From positions 1-33,117 of IMG/VR virus record IMGVR_UViG_3300042154_000539: a stretch of DNA of 33,117 nucleotides; one strand, given 5' to 3'. This document shows, in pieces, positions 11,897 through 20,021 of the stretch. The notes under the pieces were generated by a model. The model saw nothing but the letters and a program-made list of their open reading frames with translations, searched no databases and was not told the origin of the DNA. A program made the translations under genes and the position numbers. Within the stretch, counting starts at the first letter, position 1, and each line of letters begins with the position of its first letter. This stretch comes from a virus.

Positions 11897-12668
11897 GTAA
11901 GTCCCAGACTTTAGTATCTACTATTCCCGTTTGAGCTAGGCTGTTCTTCTTTTGGAAGGCGTTTACGGCCTTTTCTGTAAGCGGGCCGAATTCTCCGTCT
12001 ACCTTTAGCTTTAGCTTTCTTTGAACTAAGCGAACGTCCTTACCCTTGGAACCTAGCTGGAGATTACCCGGGAACGCTGCTTTAGGTGGTCTAGGAGCTT
12101 TAGGAGCTTCGTGTATTGGAGCAGCTGCTACTGGAGCGTCTTCGGGAGTAGCTTCCGGAATGGACTCTTGTAGCTTGTAAGCGTCGATCGTATTCTTTAC
12201 GAACTCTAGAGGGTTTACGAATCCCGAACCGTCGGAAGTCCAACGCCATACCCGGCCCTTGTTGATTTCGAAGTGAAGATGACGCCCGGCAGAAGCTCCG
12301 GTATTTCCCATAATTCCTAGAATGGTTCCCGCTTCGACTTTCTGGCCCTTCTTTACCTTTAGGGAGTTCTCGACCATATGGGCGTAGCGGTGAACGTAGA
12401 AGGTTCCGTTGATCTTAGAACGAATGTCTACGTACCAGCCAACGCCACCTAGAGAGCCGTCCGCGTTCTTTAGCTTCGAAGTTCCCGCTGCGATTACTAG
12501 GCCGTCGTGAAAAGCTTCGACGTAGATTTTAGGGTTAGCACCCCACAGATCAACTCCGTTGTGGTGCTTCTTATACTTCTCAATCGGATGAATGCGCCAC
12601 CCGAACGGGCTGGTCACCTTCCAAGCTTTACCCTGCTTGCCGTCTATTGGATACTGTGGTTTTGCCAT
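11886..12668 (-). CDS. endolysin: M23 metallopeptidase with peptidoglycan-binding domain
   Basis: This 260-aa protein has an M23 (LytM-type) domain at about 18-155 with HHNGVD (His36, Asp40) and GRHLHFE (His130, His132) as zinc and catalytic residues. An Ala/Pro linker (about 175-200) follows, then a peptidoglycan-binding type 1 domain (LGSKGKDVRLVQRKLKLKVD, GPLTEKAVNAFQ). It would cut peptide cross-links of the host wall. I chose the ATG at 12668, with CTAGGAGCATA upstream and a TAATG overlap with the gene before it, over a longer open frame to 12752. Confidence 0.9.
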   Translation of the reverse strand: MAKPQYPIDGKQGKAWKVTSPFGWRIHPIEKYKKHHNGVDLWGANPKIYVEAFHDGLVIAAGTSKLKNADGSLGGVGWYVDIRSKINGTFYVHRYAHMVENSLKVKKGQKVEAGTILGIMGNTGASAGRHLHFEINKGRVWRWTSDGSGFVNPLEFVKNTIDAYKLQESIPEATPEDAPVAAAPIHEAPKAPRPPKAAFPGNLQLGSKGKDVRLVQRKLKLKVDGEFGPLTEKAVNAFQKKNSLAQTGIVDTKVWDLLAK

Positions 12669-12913
12669 TATGCTCCTAGGATAGAAATTATTAGACCAAT
12701 TAGAGAAACGACTGCGGCGGTAAGACCTGTATAGGCGACGCGCTCGATCCAAGCTAGCCGGGCAAGCGTTAGTTCCACTTCCCGGATTCGGTTAGGTACG
12801 TCGTCTAAGTGGTCTAGCTTCTCCAAAACCTTTATCAAGATTTCGCCGTGTTCTAGCTGCTTTTGATAGATCGCGTTTTGGGTAATCCGGACGCCTGTTG
12901 TTTCTTCGGCCAT
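12668..12913 (-). CDS. holin/XhlA-like protein (coiled coil plus C-terminal TM)
   Basis: This 81-aa protein has a long polar helix (QKQLEHGEILIKVLEKLDHL; RIREVELTLARLAWIER), then one transmembrane segment at the end (VAYTGLTAAVVSLIGLIISI). This layout matches XhlA/hemolysin-type holin partners. It is translationally coupled to the endolysin by TAATG. AGGAAATATAAGC precedes the ATG at 12913. Confidence 0.7.
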   Translation of the reverse strand: MAEETTGVRITQNAIYQKQLEHGEILIKVLEKLDHLDDVPNRIREVELTLARLAWIERVAYTGLTAAVVSLIGLIISILGA

Positions 12914-12917
12914 TAGC

Positions 12918-13211
12918 TTATATTTCCTGAAGCGGTGCGGTAATCCTACCGTCGGGCAGTAAGTATGCTTGGGGATTTATGTTTAGACAAAAGGCTAAAG
13001 CTTCAGCCTGCGTAATGTTCGTAAAGTTCCAAGCTGTCAGTTTCAATTCGTCTTGTGGCTGACTTATGTACCCAAGAATTCTGCCGTCATTTTCTACCTG
13101 TCCGGCAACCCAAGCTCCCTCAGCGGCAAACCCTAGTTCTTCGATTTTTTCTTCTGGGCCAGTTCCATATTCAGCATTTATAAAATTTAGATTCCAAGTT
13201 GCGTAGTTCAC
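12918..13211 (-). CDS. tail-region protein of unknown function
   Basis: This 97-aa protein begins MNYATWNLNFINAEYGTGPE and includes FAAEGAWVAGQVENDGRILG and NITQAEALAFCLNINPQAYL. I have a weak memory of similar short proteins near fibre genes of aquatic phages, with no known role. The GTG at 13211 overlaps the upstream stop (GTGA). Possibly a fibre chaperone or accessory tail protein. Confidence 0.6.
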   Translation of the reverse strand: MNYATWNLNFINAEYGTGPEEKIEELGFAAEGAWVAGQVENDGRILGYISQPQDELKLTAWNFTNITQAEALAFCLNINPQAYLLPDGRITAPLQEI

Positions 13212-13732
13212 GATAGCTCTTTCTTTGTCTTTTCTACTTCAGCAACAAAGGCATCAAGAACACCAGCCTGTTCCATCGCCTCGATATGTGCGGCGTTTAC
13301 GCTTTGACCACCCATAAGCATAGCTTTTGCGTTGTTAGTTAGTCGCGCTTGCCAGTAGTCCGGCTGCGCTTTTTCAATTTCTAACCTTGTGTATTTGTGA
13401 GTAAAGCTATCAAAGATTTCTAGAAGGTGCTTCATTTCTCGTTCGGCCCCTAACATAGCAAAAGAAGTTTGGGCTAATCCAAGTTCTACTTCTTGAGCTT
13501 TTAGTTCGTCTAGCTCGTCGCCCGTTGCTCTTAGCTTTAGAATTTTTAGTTCCGATTTTTTTACATTTATTACTGCGAGTCTGTATTTGTAAATTGCGTC
13601 TTGAAGCTCAATTACAGTTTGGTAATACTTCATCTCAGGCGTAGCGTGTTGTCCTAAAACAAAACGCTCAATCTCAAAGCGTGAGCGTGGCTGTTGTACC
13701 TCAGCTATTGCCTTGTCAATTTCATCAAACAT
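13208..13732 (-). CDS. helical protein next to the fibre gene, unknown
   Basis: This 174-aa mostly alpha-helical, charged protein has coiled-coil-like stretches (YRLAVINVKKSELKILKLRA; LEIFDSFTHKYTRLEIEKAQ) and a Gly/Met segment (AMLMGGQSVNAAHIEAMEQA). Its ATG at 13732 overlaps the fibre stop (TGATG). Coupling to the fibre suggests an assembly or trimerisation role, but I do not recognise a family. Confidence 0.55.
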   Translation of the reverse strand: MFDEIDKAIAEVQQPRSRFEIERFVLGQHATPEMKYYQTVIELQDAIYKYRLAVINVKKSELKILKLRATGDELDELKAQEVELGLAQTSFAMLGAEREMKHLLEIFDSFTHKYTRLEIEKAQPDYWQARLTNNAKAMLMGGQSVNAAHIEAMEQAGVLDAFVAEVEKTKKELS

Positions 13733-14682
13733 CAGATAACACCGCTATTGCTCATACCAGCAGTAAGATCTCTCGCACTTGAGAGGCCAGTACCTAAAGT
13801 GGTTCTAGTATCTGAGGGAAAAGCAAACTTATCAACAGTGGCAACTCTGACATTGGTAAGTCCACCACCGACATAACCAGCAATCAAAGCATTAGCCATT
13901 CCAGCTGACCCTCTATTTGCTGCACTTAGGCCAGTGCCTAATGTTGTTCGGGTGTCTGAGGGAAAAGCAAATTTATCAACTCTAGTCAGTCTATTTCCGC
14001 CAACATCCATTCCACCAGCGTAATAACCAGCGACAGCTTGATTAGCAAATCCCGCTGGTTCTACATTTCCGCTAGTAAGGCCGGTTCCTAAAGTGGTTCT
14101 AGTATCGGCTGGAAATGCAAACTTGTTTACAGTTGCGATAATACCTGCACCATCATCTCCACCAGCAAAATAACCAGCAGTGCCTACATTTGCGTATCCC
14201 GCCATTCCGTAAACGGCGTTAGCTACACCAGTACCAAGGGTGCTTCTTGTGTCCGAAGGAAATGTAAATTTCTCAACTGTGGTAATTCGGGAAGAACCGA
14301 CAACTCCACCACCAAAGTATCCAGCTACCCCAGAATTTGCCATAGCGGTAATGCCTCTAGTCGGGTTGGTAAGACCTGTTCCTAGAGTGCTGCGACTATC
14401 GCTTGGGAAAGCGAACTTATCGACGGTGCTAAAGTCTGCGCTTACTGCGTTTGTTCCGGCTCCAATGTAGCCAGCAACACCAGAATTCGAGTATCCTCCA
14501 GCTCCGCGTGTATTATTTGTTAGACCGATAGCGAGTGTCGTTCTTGTATCGTCAGTAAAAGAAAATTTGTCAATAGTATTTACTGTGACTGACGTATCTC
14601 CACCGCCAAAGTAGCCAGCTACTGGCCCAAGGACTCCACCCGACCCTGCTGCTGAAAAAATACCTAATGCCGAAAGAGTCAT
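13732..14682 (-). CDS. kelch-like repeat protein, probable receptor-binding fibre
   Basis: This 316-aa protein is built almost wholly of six repeats of 48-50 residues starting near residues 21, 69, 119, 168, 217 and 267. Each unit reads roughly V-A-G-Y-F-G-G-G, a variable loop, V-D-K-F-A-F-P-S-D-T-R, T-T-L-G-T-G-L and a variable end. This GY-GGG pattern fits blades of a beta-propeller; six repeats would close one. Variable loops would face the receptor. It lies at the end of the tail genes. The last unit stops abruptly after SNSGVI, so the ring may be closed by N-terminal residues. Confidence 0.75.
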   Translation of the reverse strand: MTLSALGIFSAAGSGGVLGPVAGYFGGGDTSVTVNTIDKFSFTDDTRTTLAIGLTNNTRGAGGYSNSGVAGYIGAGTNAVSADFSTVDKFAFPSDSRSTLGTGLTNPTRGITAMANSGVAGYFGGGVVGSSRITTVEKFTFPSDTRSTLGTGVANAVYGMAGYANVGTAGYFAGGDDGAGIIATVNKFAFPADTRTTLGTGLTSGNVEPAGFANQAVAGYYAGGMDVGGNRLTRVDKFAFPSDTRTTLGTGLSAANRGSAGMANALIAGYVGGGLTNVRVATVDKFAFPSDTRTTLGTGLSSARDLTAGMSNSGVI

Positions 14683-14685
14683 TGG

Positions 14686-15078
14686 CTATACCACAGCAGT
14701 AGCATTACCAATAATGCGGTAAGAGTTTGTCCCTACACATACAACAGAAACTGCGTCATAACGCTGACCAATTCTGTAAGCGGTTCCTGCGGTTCCTCGA
14801 CCTGCCAAAGTAGTAGCGGTTCCGTCCCGGGTAATCGTCACGGTTCCAGCTCCGTCTTGAAGGATGTCGATTCTCTCCCCGGCTTGGAAAGCGGTCGCGG
14901 TTCCGATCGTCACGGTCACGGCAGATCCAGCGGTAAAGACTAGGGTTTCGTATCGGTCTGCTGGAAGTACGGTATAGCTAACGGCGGTGGACGAAGCAAA
15001 GACGGCTTCGTTAGACAGGTACAGATTTACGTCAGCTGCGGTAAGTACGTCGCCCGCGGTAAAGACTTTTCTTGGCAT
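14686..15078 (-). CDS. minor tail protein / fibre adaptor
   Basis: This 130-aa protein begins MPRKVFTAGDVLTAADVNLY, the standard N-terminus of actinophage tail-tip or fibre proteins. The rest is beta-rich, with TVTIGTATAFQAGERIDILQ and a C-terminal SYRIIGNATAVV, as in small tail-attached beta domains. AACAAAGGAATCC precedes the ATG at 15078. It probably links the kelch-like protein to the tail tip. Confidence 0.75.
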   Translation of the reverse strand: MPRKVFTAGDVLTAADVNLYLSNEAVFASSTAVSYTVLPADRYETLVFTAGSAVTVTIGTATAFQAGERIDILQDGAGTVTITRDGTATTLAGRGTAGTAYRIGQRYDAVSVVCVGTNSYRIIGNATAVV

Positions 15079-15106
15079 TGGATTCCTTTGTTCTTTCTTT
15101 AGTTTA

Positions 15107-16342
15107 TCAGTAGCTTAGGCGGTCGTTGTCAAGCTCTCCGAGAAGTGGAGAATCTAGTACGAAGACTCCGAAGTTTAGGGTTTCTAATGCGAAGGTTGTG
15201 CGCTTTACCTGCGGTTCCCAGCTGTGGGTAATACCGATAATACGGCAGGGCAGCTCGATCGCCGGGGGAACGTTCGACGGAGTAAAGTGAACTTGAACTA
15301 TGTCGCCGATTTCTAGGTTTAGAATTGCCGCGGTCTGGGTACTATCTTGCTTATCCAGAACTACCGTGACGGCTTGGAAGCGGTATAGCGGTCGATCGTA
15401 AGTGACTAGAAGGGCTTGCGCTAGGTCTTCTAAGTCCGCCGGATCTTGGTTTAGAAGGTTAGTATTGGAATAGGTTCTTACGCCGTAGAGTCCGGTAGCG
15501 GATTCATTCTCGATTACTACTTCTTCCGGAATAGTATCCGTATTTGCCAAGCTAATACGTGTATAAAGGTTTTCCGAACCGTAGATTGACCGGACGTTAG
15601 AGAATAGAACCTTAGTCGTCGCCGAAGGCGTGGTATCGTCCGAGAAGATTAGGTCTGGGGTAGTAGTCGCGCTATTTCTTTCCTTGAAGATTATGTCGCC
15701 GTCTTTAGAGATAAAGAGGTTTCCGAATTCCGAAGTCGATACGCGCTGAAGGTACTCTAGGGCCGATACCCCGCTAACGGTCGAATCTAGTAGAAGGGTC
15801 TTTCCTTCTTCTACGTCGCGCAGCTCGGCGGGCCAGTTTACTTCCGGAAGATTTAGAACGCGGTTTACGCGTGCGCCAGAAAGTTCGCTAGGTGGATCTA
15901 GTTCGTCAATAGGCGCGTTAGCTAAAGCTCCGAAGGCGTCTGCTATGTCAATCTGGACAGTAGCACGGTTTCCGGGTAGGTACTCTAGATCGAAGTCTTC
16001 GACGTATCCGTAAAATACCGGGCTATCGTTAGCCGAAATTCTTATCTGACGGCGTGGTACTAGCTGGCCGTAGTAAAGCCCGGCTTCATAAAGCGGGTCA
16101 AATAGACGGTCGTTATTTTCTAGAACTACGGTAGAAATACCAGCGTCGATACGATCTAGGGCTTCGCTTTTTCCACGCCTTACCGAAACGCTTTGTACGC
16201 GGGAAGAAATGTCATAGAAAAGCTCTCCGGCCAGAATAAAGCTTGTATTGTCTAGCACTCCCCTAACCGGATCGTCCAGCTTAAACCCGGTCGGAGTATT
16301 AGCACCTAAGTCGAAACCGATTTCGACTTTCGGGCTAATCAT
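15107..16342 (-). CDS. minor tail protein (tail tip, baseplate hub type)
   Basis: This is a 411-aa beta-rich protein directly after the tape measure. Visible segments include VQSVSVRRGKSEALDRIDAG, STVVLENNDRLFDP and IGDIVQVHFTPSNVP, then IIGITHSWEPQVKRTTFALE near the end. These are typical of siphovirus tail-tip proteins that join tube and fibres. The ATG at 16342 overlaps the tape-measure stop (TAATG). Confidence 0.8.
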   Translation of the reverse strand: MISPKVEIGFDLGANTPTGFKLDDPVRGVLDNTSFILAGELFYDISSRVQSVSVRRGKSEALDRIDAGISTVVLENNDRLFDPLYEAGLYYGQLVPRRQIRISANDSPVFYGYVEDFDLEYLPGNRATVQIDIADAFGALANAPIDELDPPSELSGARVNRVLNLPEVNWPAELRDVEEGKTLLLDSTVSGVSALEYLQRVSTSEFGNLFISKDGDIIFKERNSATTTPDLIFSDDTTPSATTKVLFSNVRSIYGSENLYTRISLANTDTIPEEVVIENESATGLYGVRTYSNTNLLNQDPADLEDLAQALLVTYDRPLYRFQAVTVVLDKQDSTQTAAILNLEIGDIVQVHFTPSNVPPAIELPCRIIGITHSWEPQVKRTTFALETLNFGVFVLDSPLLGELDNDRLSY

Positions 16343-18570
16343 TATGCGCCCTGCCAGACCACGCCGGAAGTACGTTCGTAAGCTCTAACGGCGTCTACCA
16401 CGGCTTTACCAATAGAAGCGGAAGAATCTAGTCCGCCACTTATGTTTACGTTAATAATCTGCTGCTGCTGGGTGGTTCCGAACTGGGCTTGGGTTCCAGT
16501 CATACCGATTTCTCCGGCTAAATTACCTAGCTCCGAATAGCCCTTGTTAATAGCGGTTAGTCCACCTACTCCACCCGAAACTAAGTTAGCTGCTAGTTTC
16601 GCTCCAGCGATAGGCCCGGCGTTGATAACTTGCTGGAGAAGCTTAGGATCTAGACCCATAGAAGATAGCTTGGTAATGTTTCCGGAAAAGGCTTTTACGC
16701 GGGCTAGGAGCTTATCCATATTACGGATAATCGAATCCGTAGATCCGCCTAGCTCCGGAAGGCTAAAGGCAGAAAGGATAGATTCTTTTATGTTGCTAAA
16801 GGTCGAAGTAATCGAGTTAGCAAATGATTCGTAGACTCTTTTCTTTTCCGCTACGGCTGCTGCTTCTGTCGCTGCTGCTGCTGCTACTGCTTGGGCTGCT
16901 GCTTCGGCTGCTGCGCTAGCTGCTGCTGCTGCTGCTGCCTGTCCTGCTGCTGAACTTTGATACTGTTTCGTTAGGTTTTTTATAGCTTTAGAGCCATTTT
17001 TAGTCACGCGCTTCAGTGCGTCGTTTACGGTAGCAAGTCCGCTACCAGCTAGGCTTGCAGCCACGTCCGCGCCTAGTCCTTTGCTAATAAGTTTAGTTTC
17101 TTTCTTACTTATCTTTGCTTCTTGTTTTGCTGTGGCTGTCCAAGCCTTTAGTCCAGTCGGGTCTTTAGCTCCGCCAACTGCTTTATCTAGGTCAGGAAGT
17201 AAATCGGCAAATGGGTCAAGTCCTGTTGCGTTTTGTCTATCAAGCCTGTCTCTAAATCCTTGCGCATAGTTGCTTCCAGCTCTAGGGTCTACTGTTATTC
17301 CGCCAGATTCGCCGTTAAATCTTCTTTGCGCTGTGACTGCGCCTAAAATAGCATAAGTAATTTTTTGCCAAATTGTATTTATAGGGCTTAACTTTGCCGC
17401 TGCTCCGGTGACTGCGATTGCTTGTTTATCGAATTCTTTGACTTGCGTATTAGTTGATTCGACTACGCCTTTTAGTCTTCTGTATTCGTCGACAACTGAC
17501 CCAACGGCTAAGACCACTCCACCTAGAAGTAAAGCTGTCTTTAGCCCGTTTATAATTCCGGTAGTTTTTTTAGCTGCTACTTCTGTATTGCCTAGGGCAA
17601 TATTAAATAAAGTAAGAGCTGCGTTAGTCAGCCCAACCGCAACTTTTACGGCGTTGTAAGCAGTATTTAGACCCCAAAGAACTCCGATTGTTCTAGCGAT
17701 TGTTTCGCCGTGAGTAATTAGGAAAGTAGTTGTATCTACAATCGCTTTACCGAAAGCTTTCCAGTCTACGGAAGCGATAGCTGCCTTTAGCTTCGTACCT
17801 AGTTCGGGAGCGACTTCTCTAAACCCTGCGATCATGTCCCGAACGGCAGGCATAACCATCATTCCGATTTCTTCGGATAAATCGTTTAGTTCGTTATTTA
17901 GGCTTTCTACTTGTCCAGCAAAAGTCTGTGCGTAGGCTTCTGCGGATCCACCGAACTGCGATTGAAGCTCCGCGAGAATAATCTTCTGCGCGCCTAGTAA
18001 GTCCCCGGAAGCAGTAAGGGTTTTTATCTGCTCTTTCTGCTGGTCGGTAAATTGGATACCAACTCGGGTAAGCGCAGAGATTCCCTTTACCGGATCGTTT
18101 AGAGCTTTACCAAGTCGGATAGCTTCTCCGCTAGCGTCGGTTCCCATAGCCCGGGCAACGTCAAGGCTGGCCTTTACGGTCTGATCAAAGATGTCGTTAG
18201 TATCGCCCGCTTGGTTCTGAATGTTCTTGAAAGTTAGAAGAAGGTTAGCCCCGGATAAAATCGCTTCGTCGTTGAACGCTGTTGATTTTTGTAGGCTAGC
18301 TGCTAGGGCTTGGATGTCCTTAGCTGTTCCGTTAGCCGTGGTTCCGGTGGACTTTAGAACGGCTTCGGTCTGGGCAAAGACCTTTTGTGATTCTGCCGCG
18401 TCCCGTAGGCTTTTGCCAATTAGGGCCACTCCACCCGCTAGGGCTGCCCCGGCAAGGGCAAAGTTTCTTCCTAGGTTCTGGAAGTTTCCCCGAACTTTAT
18501 TTAGTTGATACTGCGCCTGCTTTAGACCCTTAGAGTCAAATACGGTGACGATCGGAATTCTTACGGCCAT
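16342..18570 (-). CDS. tape measure protein
   Basis: This 742-aa protein, the longest in the genome, sets tail length. The N-terminal part (VFDSKGLKQAQYQLNKVRGN; FALAGAALAGGVALIGKSLR) and QALAASLQKSTAF are typical. Hydrophobic helices lie near residues 285-350. A run of about 37 residues nearly all Ala with Glu and Gln (around 540-578), encoded by GCT/GCA repeats, precedes the C-terminal part. By the usual 0.15 nm per residue the tail would be near 110 nm. AAGGGTAATGTA precedes the ATG at 18570. Confidence 0.92.
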   Translation of the reverse strand: MAVRIPIVTVFDSKGLKQAQYQLNKVRGNFQNLGRNFALAGAALAGGVALIGKSLRDAAESQKVFAQTEAVLKSTGTTANGTAKDIQALAASLQKSTAFNDEAILSGANLLLTFKNIQNQAGDTNDIFDQTVKASLDVARAMGTDASGEAIRLGKALNDPVKGISALTRVGIQFTDQQKEQIKTLTASGDLLGAQKIILAELQSQFGGSAEAYAQTFAGQVESLNNELNDLSEEIGMMVMPAVRDMIAGFREVAPELGTKLKAAIASVDWKAFGKAIVDTTTFLITHGETIARTIGVLWGLNTAYNAVKVAVGLTNAALTLFNIALGNTEVAAKKTTGIINGLKTALLLGGVVLAVGSVVDEYRRLKGVVESTNTQVKEFDKQAIAVTGAAAKLSPINTIWQKITYAILGAVTAQRRFNGESGGITVDPRAGSNYAQGFRDRLDRQNATGLDPFADLLPDLDKAVGGAKDPTGLKAWTATAKQEAKISKKETKLISKGLGADVAASLAGSGLATVNDALKRVTKNGSKAIKNLTKQYQSSAAGQAAAAAAASAAAEAAAQAVAAAAATEAAAVAEKKRVYESFANSITSTFSNIKESILSAFSLPELGGSTDSIIRNMDKLLARVKAFSGNITKLSSMGLDPKLLQQVINAGPIAGAKLAANLVSGGVGGLTAINKGYSELGNLAGEIGMTGTQAQFGTTQQQQIINVNISGGLDSSASIGKAVVDAVRAYERTSGVVWQGA

Positions 18571-19097
18571 TACATTACCCTTAGTTTGACGTTTACTTTA
18601 TCGGCGTACTTACGAAGAATGTTATTTATAGCTAGAGTCACGCCTTCTTTCTTAGACTCGAAGCTTTTCCAGACATAGCGGGAAGGAGTACCGCCCAGCT
18701 TCTTACGCATACCGATAGCCTTCGGAGTATTAGCGTTAGCTCCACGTCCGACCATATCTATAATCTCGAAACCGACGGCGTTAGGCGGAGTAATGGTATC
18801 TATAACGACGATAGATTTAGCATTACCGCTTCTTATTCTGGCGTTTAGCGGTGCTTTTACTTTTACCTTTGCGCCACCGTACCCGGTTCGTCCGTTGTGG
18901 ATCATACCGCCATAACCGAATTCATTTCCTTGTAGTGGGGAAACTGTCGGAATTCTTTGCTGTATCGCGCTAACCACGGTTAGCATAGCCGGGTCGGTCT
19001 GGATCTCTTTACGCATAGCAGAAACGGATTCGGGTTCTATCTTGCGGAGAAGGGCAACGGTATCCCTAACGCCTTCGACGTCAAATTGGATTTCCAT
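18570..19097 (-). CDS. tail/neck protein between chaperones and tape measure (HK97 gp10-like, tentative)
   Basis: This is 175 aa (MEIQFDVEGVRDTVALLRKI; HNGRTGYGGAKVKVKAPLNA; PSRYVWKSFESKKEGVTLAI). Overall size, the N-terminal helix-strand and the C-terminal helix resemble HK97 gp10-like neck or tail-completion proteins. In most siphoviruses those lie before the tail tube, so the position here is unusual. A ribosome site AGAGGTGA precedes the ATG at 19097, and a hairpin plus TACAAT element lies just upstream, so it may start its own transcript. Confidence 0.55.
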   Translation of the reverse strand: MEIQFDVEGVRDTVALLRKIEPESVSAMRKEIQTDPAMLTVVSAIQQRIPTVSPLQGNEFGYGGMIHNGRTGYGGAKVKVKAPLNARIRSGNAKSIVVIDTITPPNAVGFEIIDMVGRGANANTPKAIGMRKKLGGTPSRYVWKSFESKKEGVTLAINNILRKYADKVNVKLRVM

Positions 19098-19113
19098 TAC
19101 TCACCTCTTATCT

Positions 19114-19119
19114 ATTGTA
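19114..19119 (-). promoter_or_regulatory. TACAAT -10 element after a hairpin
   Basis: The minus strand reads GGTACAATAGATAAG. The hexamer starts exactly 16 nt after the 3' arm of the hairpin at 19136-19161. The same arrangement (hairpin, 16 nt, TACAATAGA) occurs before the capsid gene. No clear -35 is visible. A transcript would start just before the ribosome site of the 175-aa gene. Confidence 0.45.
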
Positions 19120-19135
19120 CCGAAGCGGAAATAGG

Positions 19136-19161
19136 GAAGCCCCTGCGTTAGCAAGGGCTTC
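19136..19161 (-). terminator. hairpin after the tail chaperone genes
   Basis: The minus strand forms GAAGCCC-U-UGC, loop UAAC, GCA-G-GGGCUUC, an 11-bp stem with one U-G pair. There is no long U run (CCTATTTCC follows), so it may be a weak terminator or an RNA-stability element. It begins 3 nt after the stop of the frameshifted chaperone. Confidence 0.55.
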
Positions 19162-19163
19162 AC

Positions 19164-19564
19164 CTACCGCGGAAGGTTCTTAGCGACTAGCCACCTGCCC
19201 ATAGTCCATAACATTCGATCTGATTGTTCCAGCAATAGATTTGGTGGAATACCGGACTCGACCGCTAGGGAAGCTATGAACCAATGAGCGGACTTATCGC
19301 CCAGTCCAACTATTCTTGAACTTTTGGGTCTTCAGTTGCTCCAACCGATTCCACTAGATCTAACCAAGCTTCGTAAGCGAGAGTTGTTTGCTTTTTTCTT
19401 TGCTCGGAGTGCCAAGCAAGGTAAAGCAACCAGCCTATTCTTGGATCGTCTAGCTTTGCGATTGAAACGTTGAACTTGTCTTCGAACGCCACCATATCGG
19501 CGGCAGATACTAAGACGTCCTTATGGGTTCCGTCTGCGAACTCGATTCGTAGGGTAAGTTTCAT
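19164..19564 (-). CDS. tail assembly chaperone, long frameshifted form (gpGT-like)
   Basis: A -1 slip at CCCAAAA (19322-19328) joins the first 81 codons of the short chaperone to a second open frame of 52 codons ending at 19164, giving 133 aa. The second part (SAHWFIASLAVESGIPPNLL, LEQSDRMLWTMGRWL) looks like the T domain of siphovirus chaperones, with WFIA and IPP-LL patterns, and has no start of its own. The slippery site fits X-XXY-YYZ exactly, and the position between tail tube and tape measure is the classical one. The long form binds the tape measure. Confidence 0.85.
19310..19564 (-). CDS. tail assembly chaperone, short form (gpG-like)
   Basis: This is an 84-aa protein (MKLTLRIEFADGTHKDVLVS; WLLYLAWHSEQRKKQTTLAY) made when the ribosome does not shift. 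It ends at TAG three codons after the slippery heptamer. The W-L-Y-L-A-W-H core is typical of small actinophage tail chaperones. It coats the tape measure together with the long form before the tube polymerises. Confidence 0.85.
   Translation of the reverse strand: MKLTLRIEFADGTHKDVLVSAADMVAFEDKFNVSIAKLDDPRIGWLLYLAWHSEQRKKQTTLAYEAWLDLVESVGATEDPKVQE
19322..19328 (-). other. -1 ribosomal frameshift slippery site CCCAAAA
   Basis: On the minus strand the zero frame reads GAC CCA AAA GTT, so the heptamer C-CCA-AAA lets both tRNAs re-pair on CCC-AAA after a -1 slip. The new frame is open for 52 codons and encodes chaperone-like sequence. Bases downstream can form weak structure, but I see no strong pseudoknot by eye. 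Confidence 0.85.
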
Positions 19565-19573
19565 TCTTTAGCC

Positions 19574-19990
19574 TTAGCTTGCTACGGTCGAAGAAGTGAC
19601 TGATCCTGATGTTGGAAATGACACCGAGAAGGTAGCCAAATCACCAACGGCCCCGGCGACTGGAGATACAGAGTTCACAAGAACCTGTGCTGTCCACTGA
19701 GGGTTAGTAGCTGATACTGCGGTGCCATTTGGAATCAAGACTACGGTAGCGATTGTTCCTAGAAGTGGGTTTAGAGTTGTGTTTACTCCGCCTGCTCCGT
19801 AATCGTTGTGGAAGTCTAGTGTGACGGTGCCTGACTTTAGACCACCGATAACTTCAGTCCAGCCGGAGCCTCCGAAGTCGGTCACGTCTACGTCAGCTGC
19901 GGTTAGTTCAAGAGTGGCAGAAGCGACGCTGCTTGACAGGTCGGTTCCGTTGATCTTGACAACGGTAGCGGTGACTACGTATTTTGCCAT
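19574..19990 (-). CDS. major tail tube protein
   Basis: This 138-aa protein is rich in Thr, Val, Ser and Gly with alternating strands (KYVVTATVVKINGTDLSSSV, TVTLDFHNDYGAGGVN, LATFSVSFPTSGS). Length, composition and position immediately before the chaperones identify the tube subunit. It contains few rare codons compared with neighbours, as expected for a highly made protein. Confidence 0.85.
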   Translation of the reverse strand: MAKYVVTATVVKINGTDLSSSVASATLELTAADVDVTDFGGSGWTEVIGGLKSGTVTLDFHNDYGAGGVNTTLNPLLGTIATVVLIPNGTAVSATNPQWTAQVLVNSVSPVAGAVGDLATFSVSFPTSGSVTSSTVAS

Positions 19991-20021
19991 TTGTTTATTT
20001 CTCCTATTTTCCTAGCGGTTT

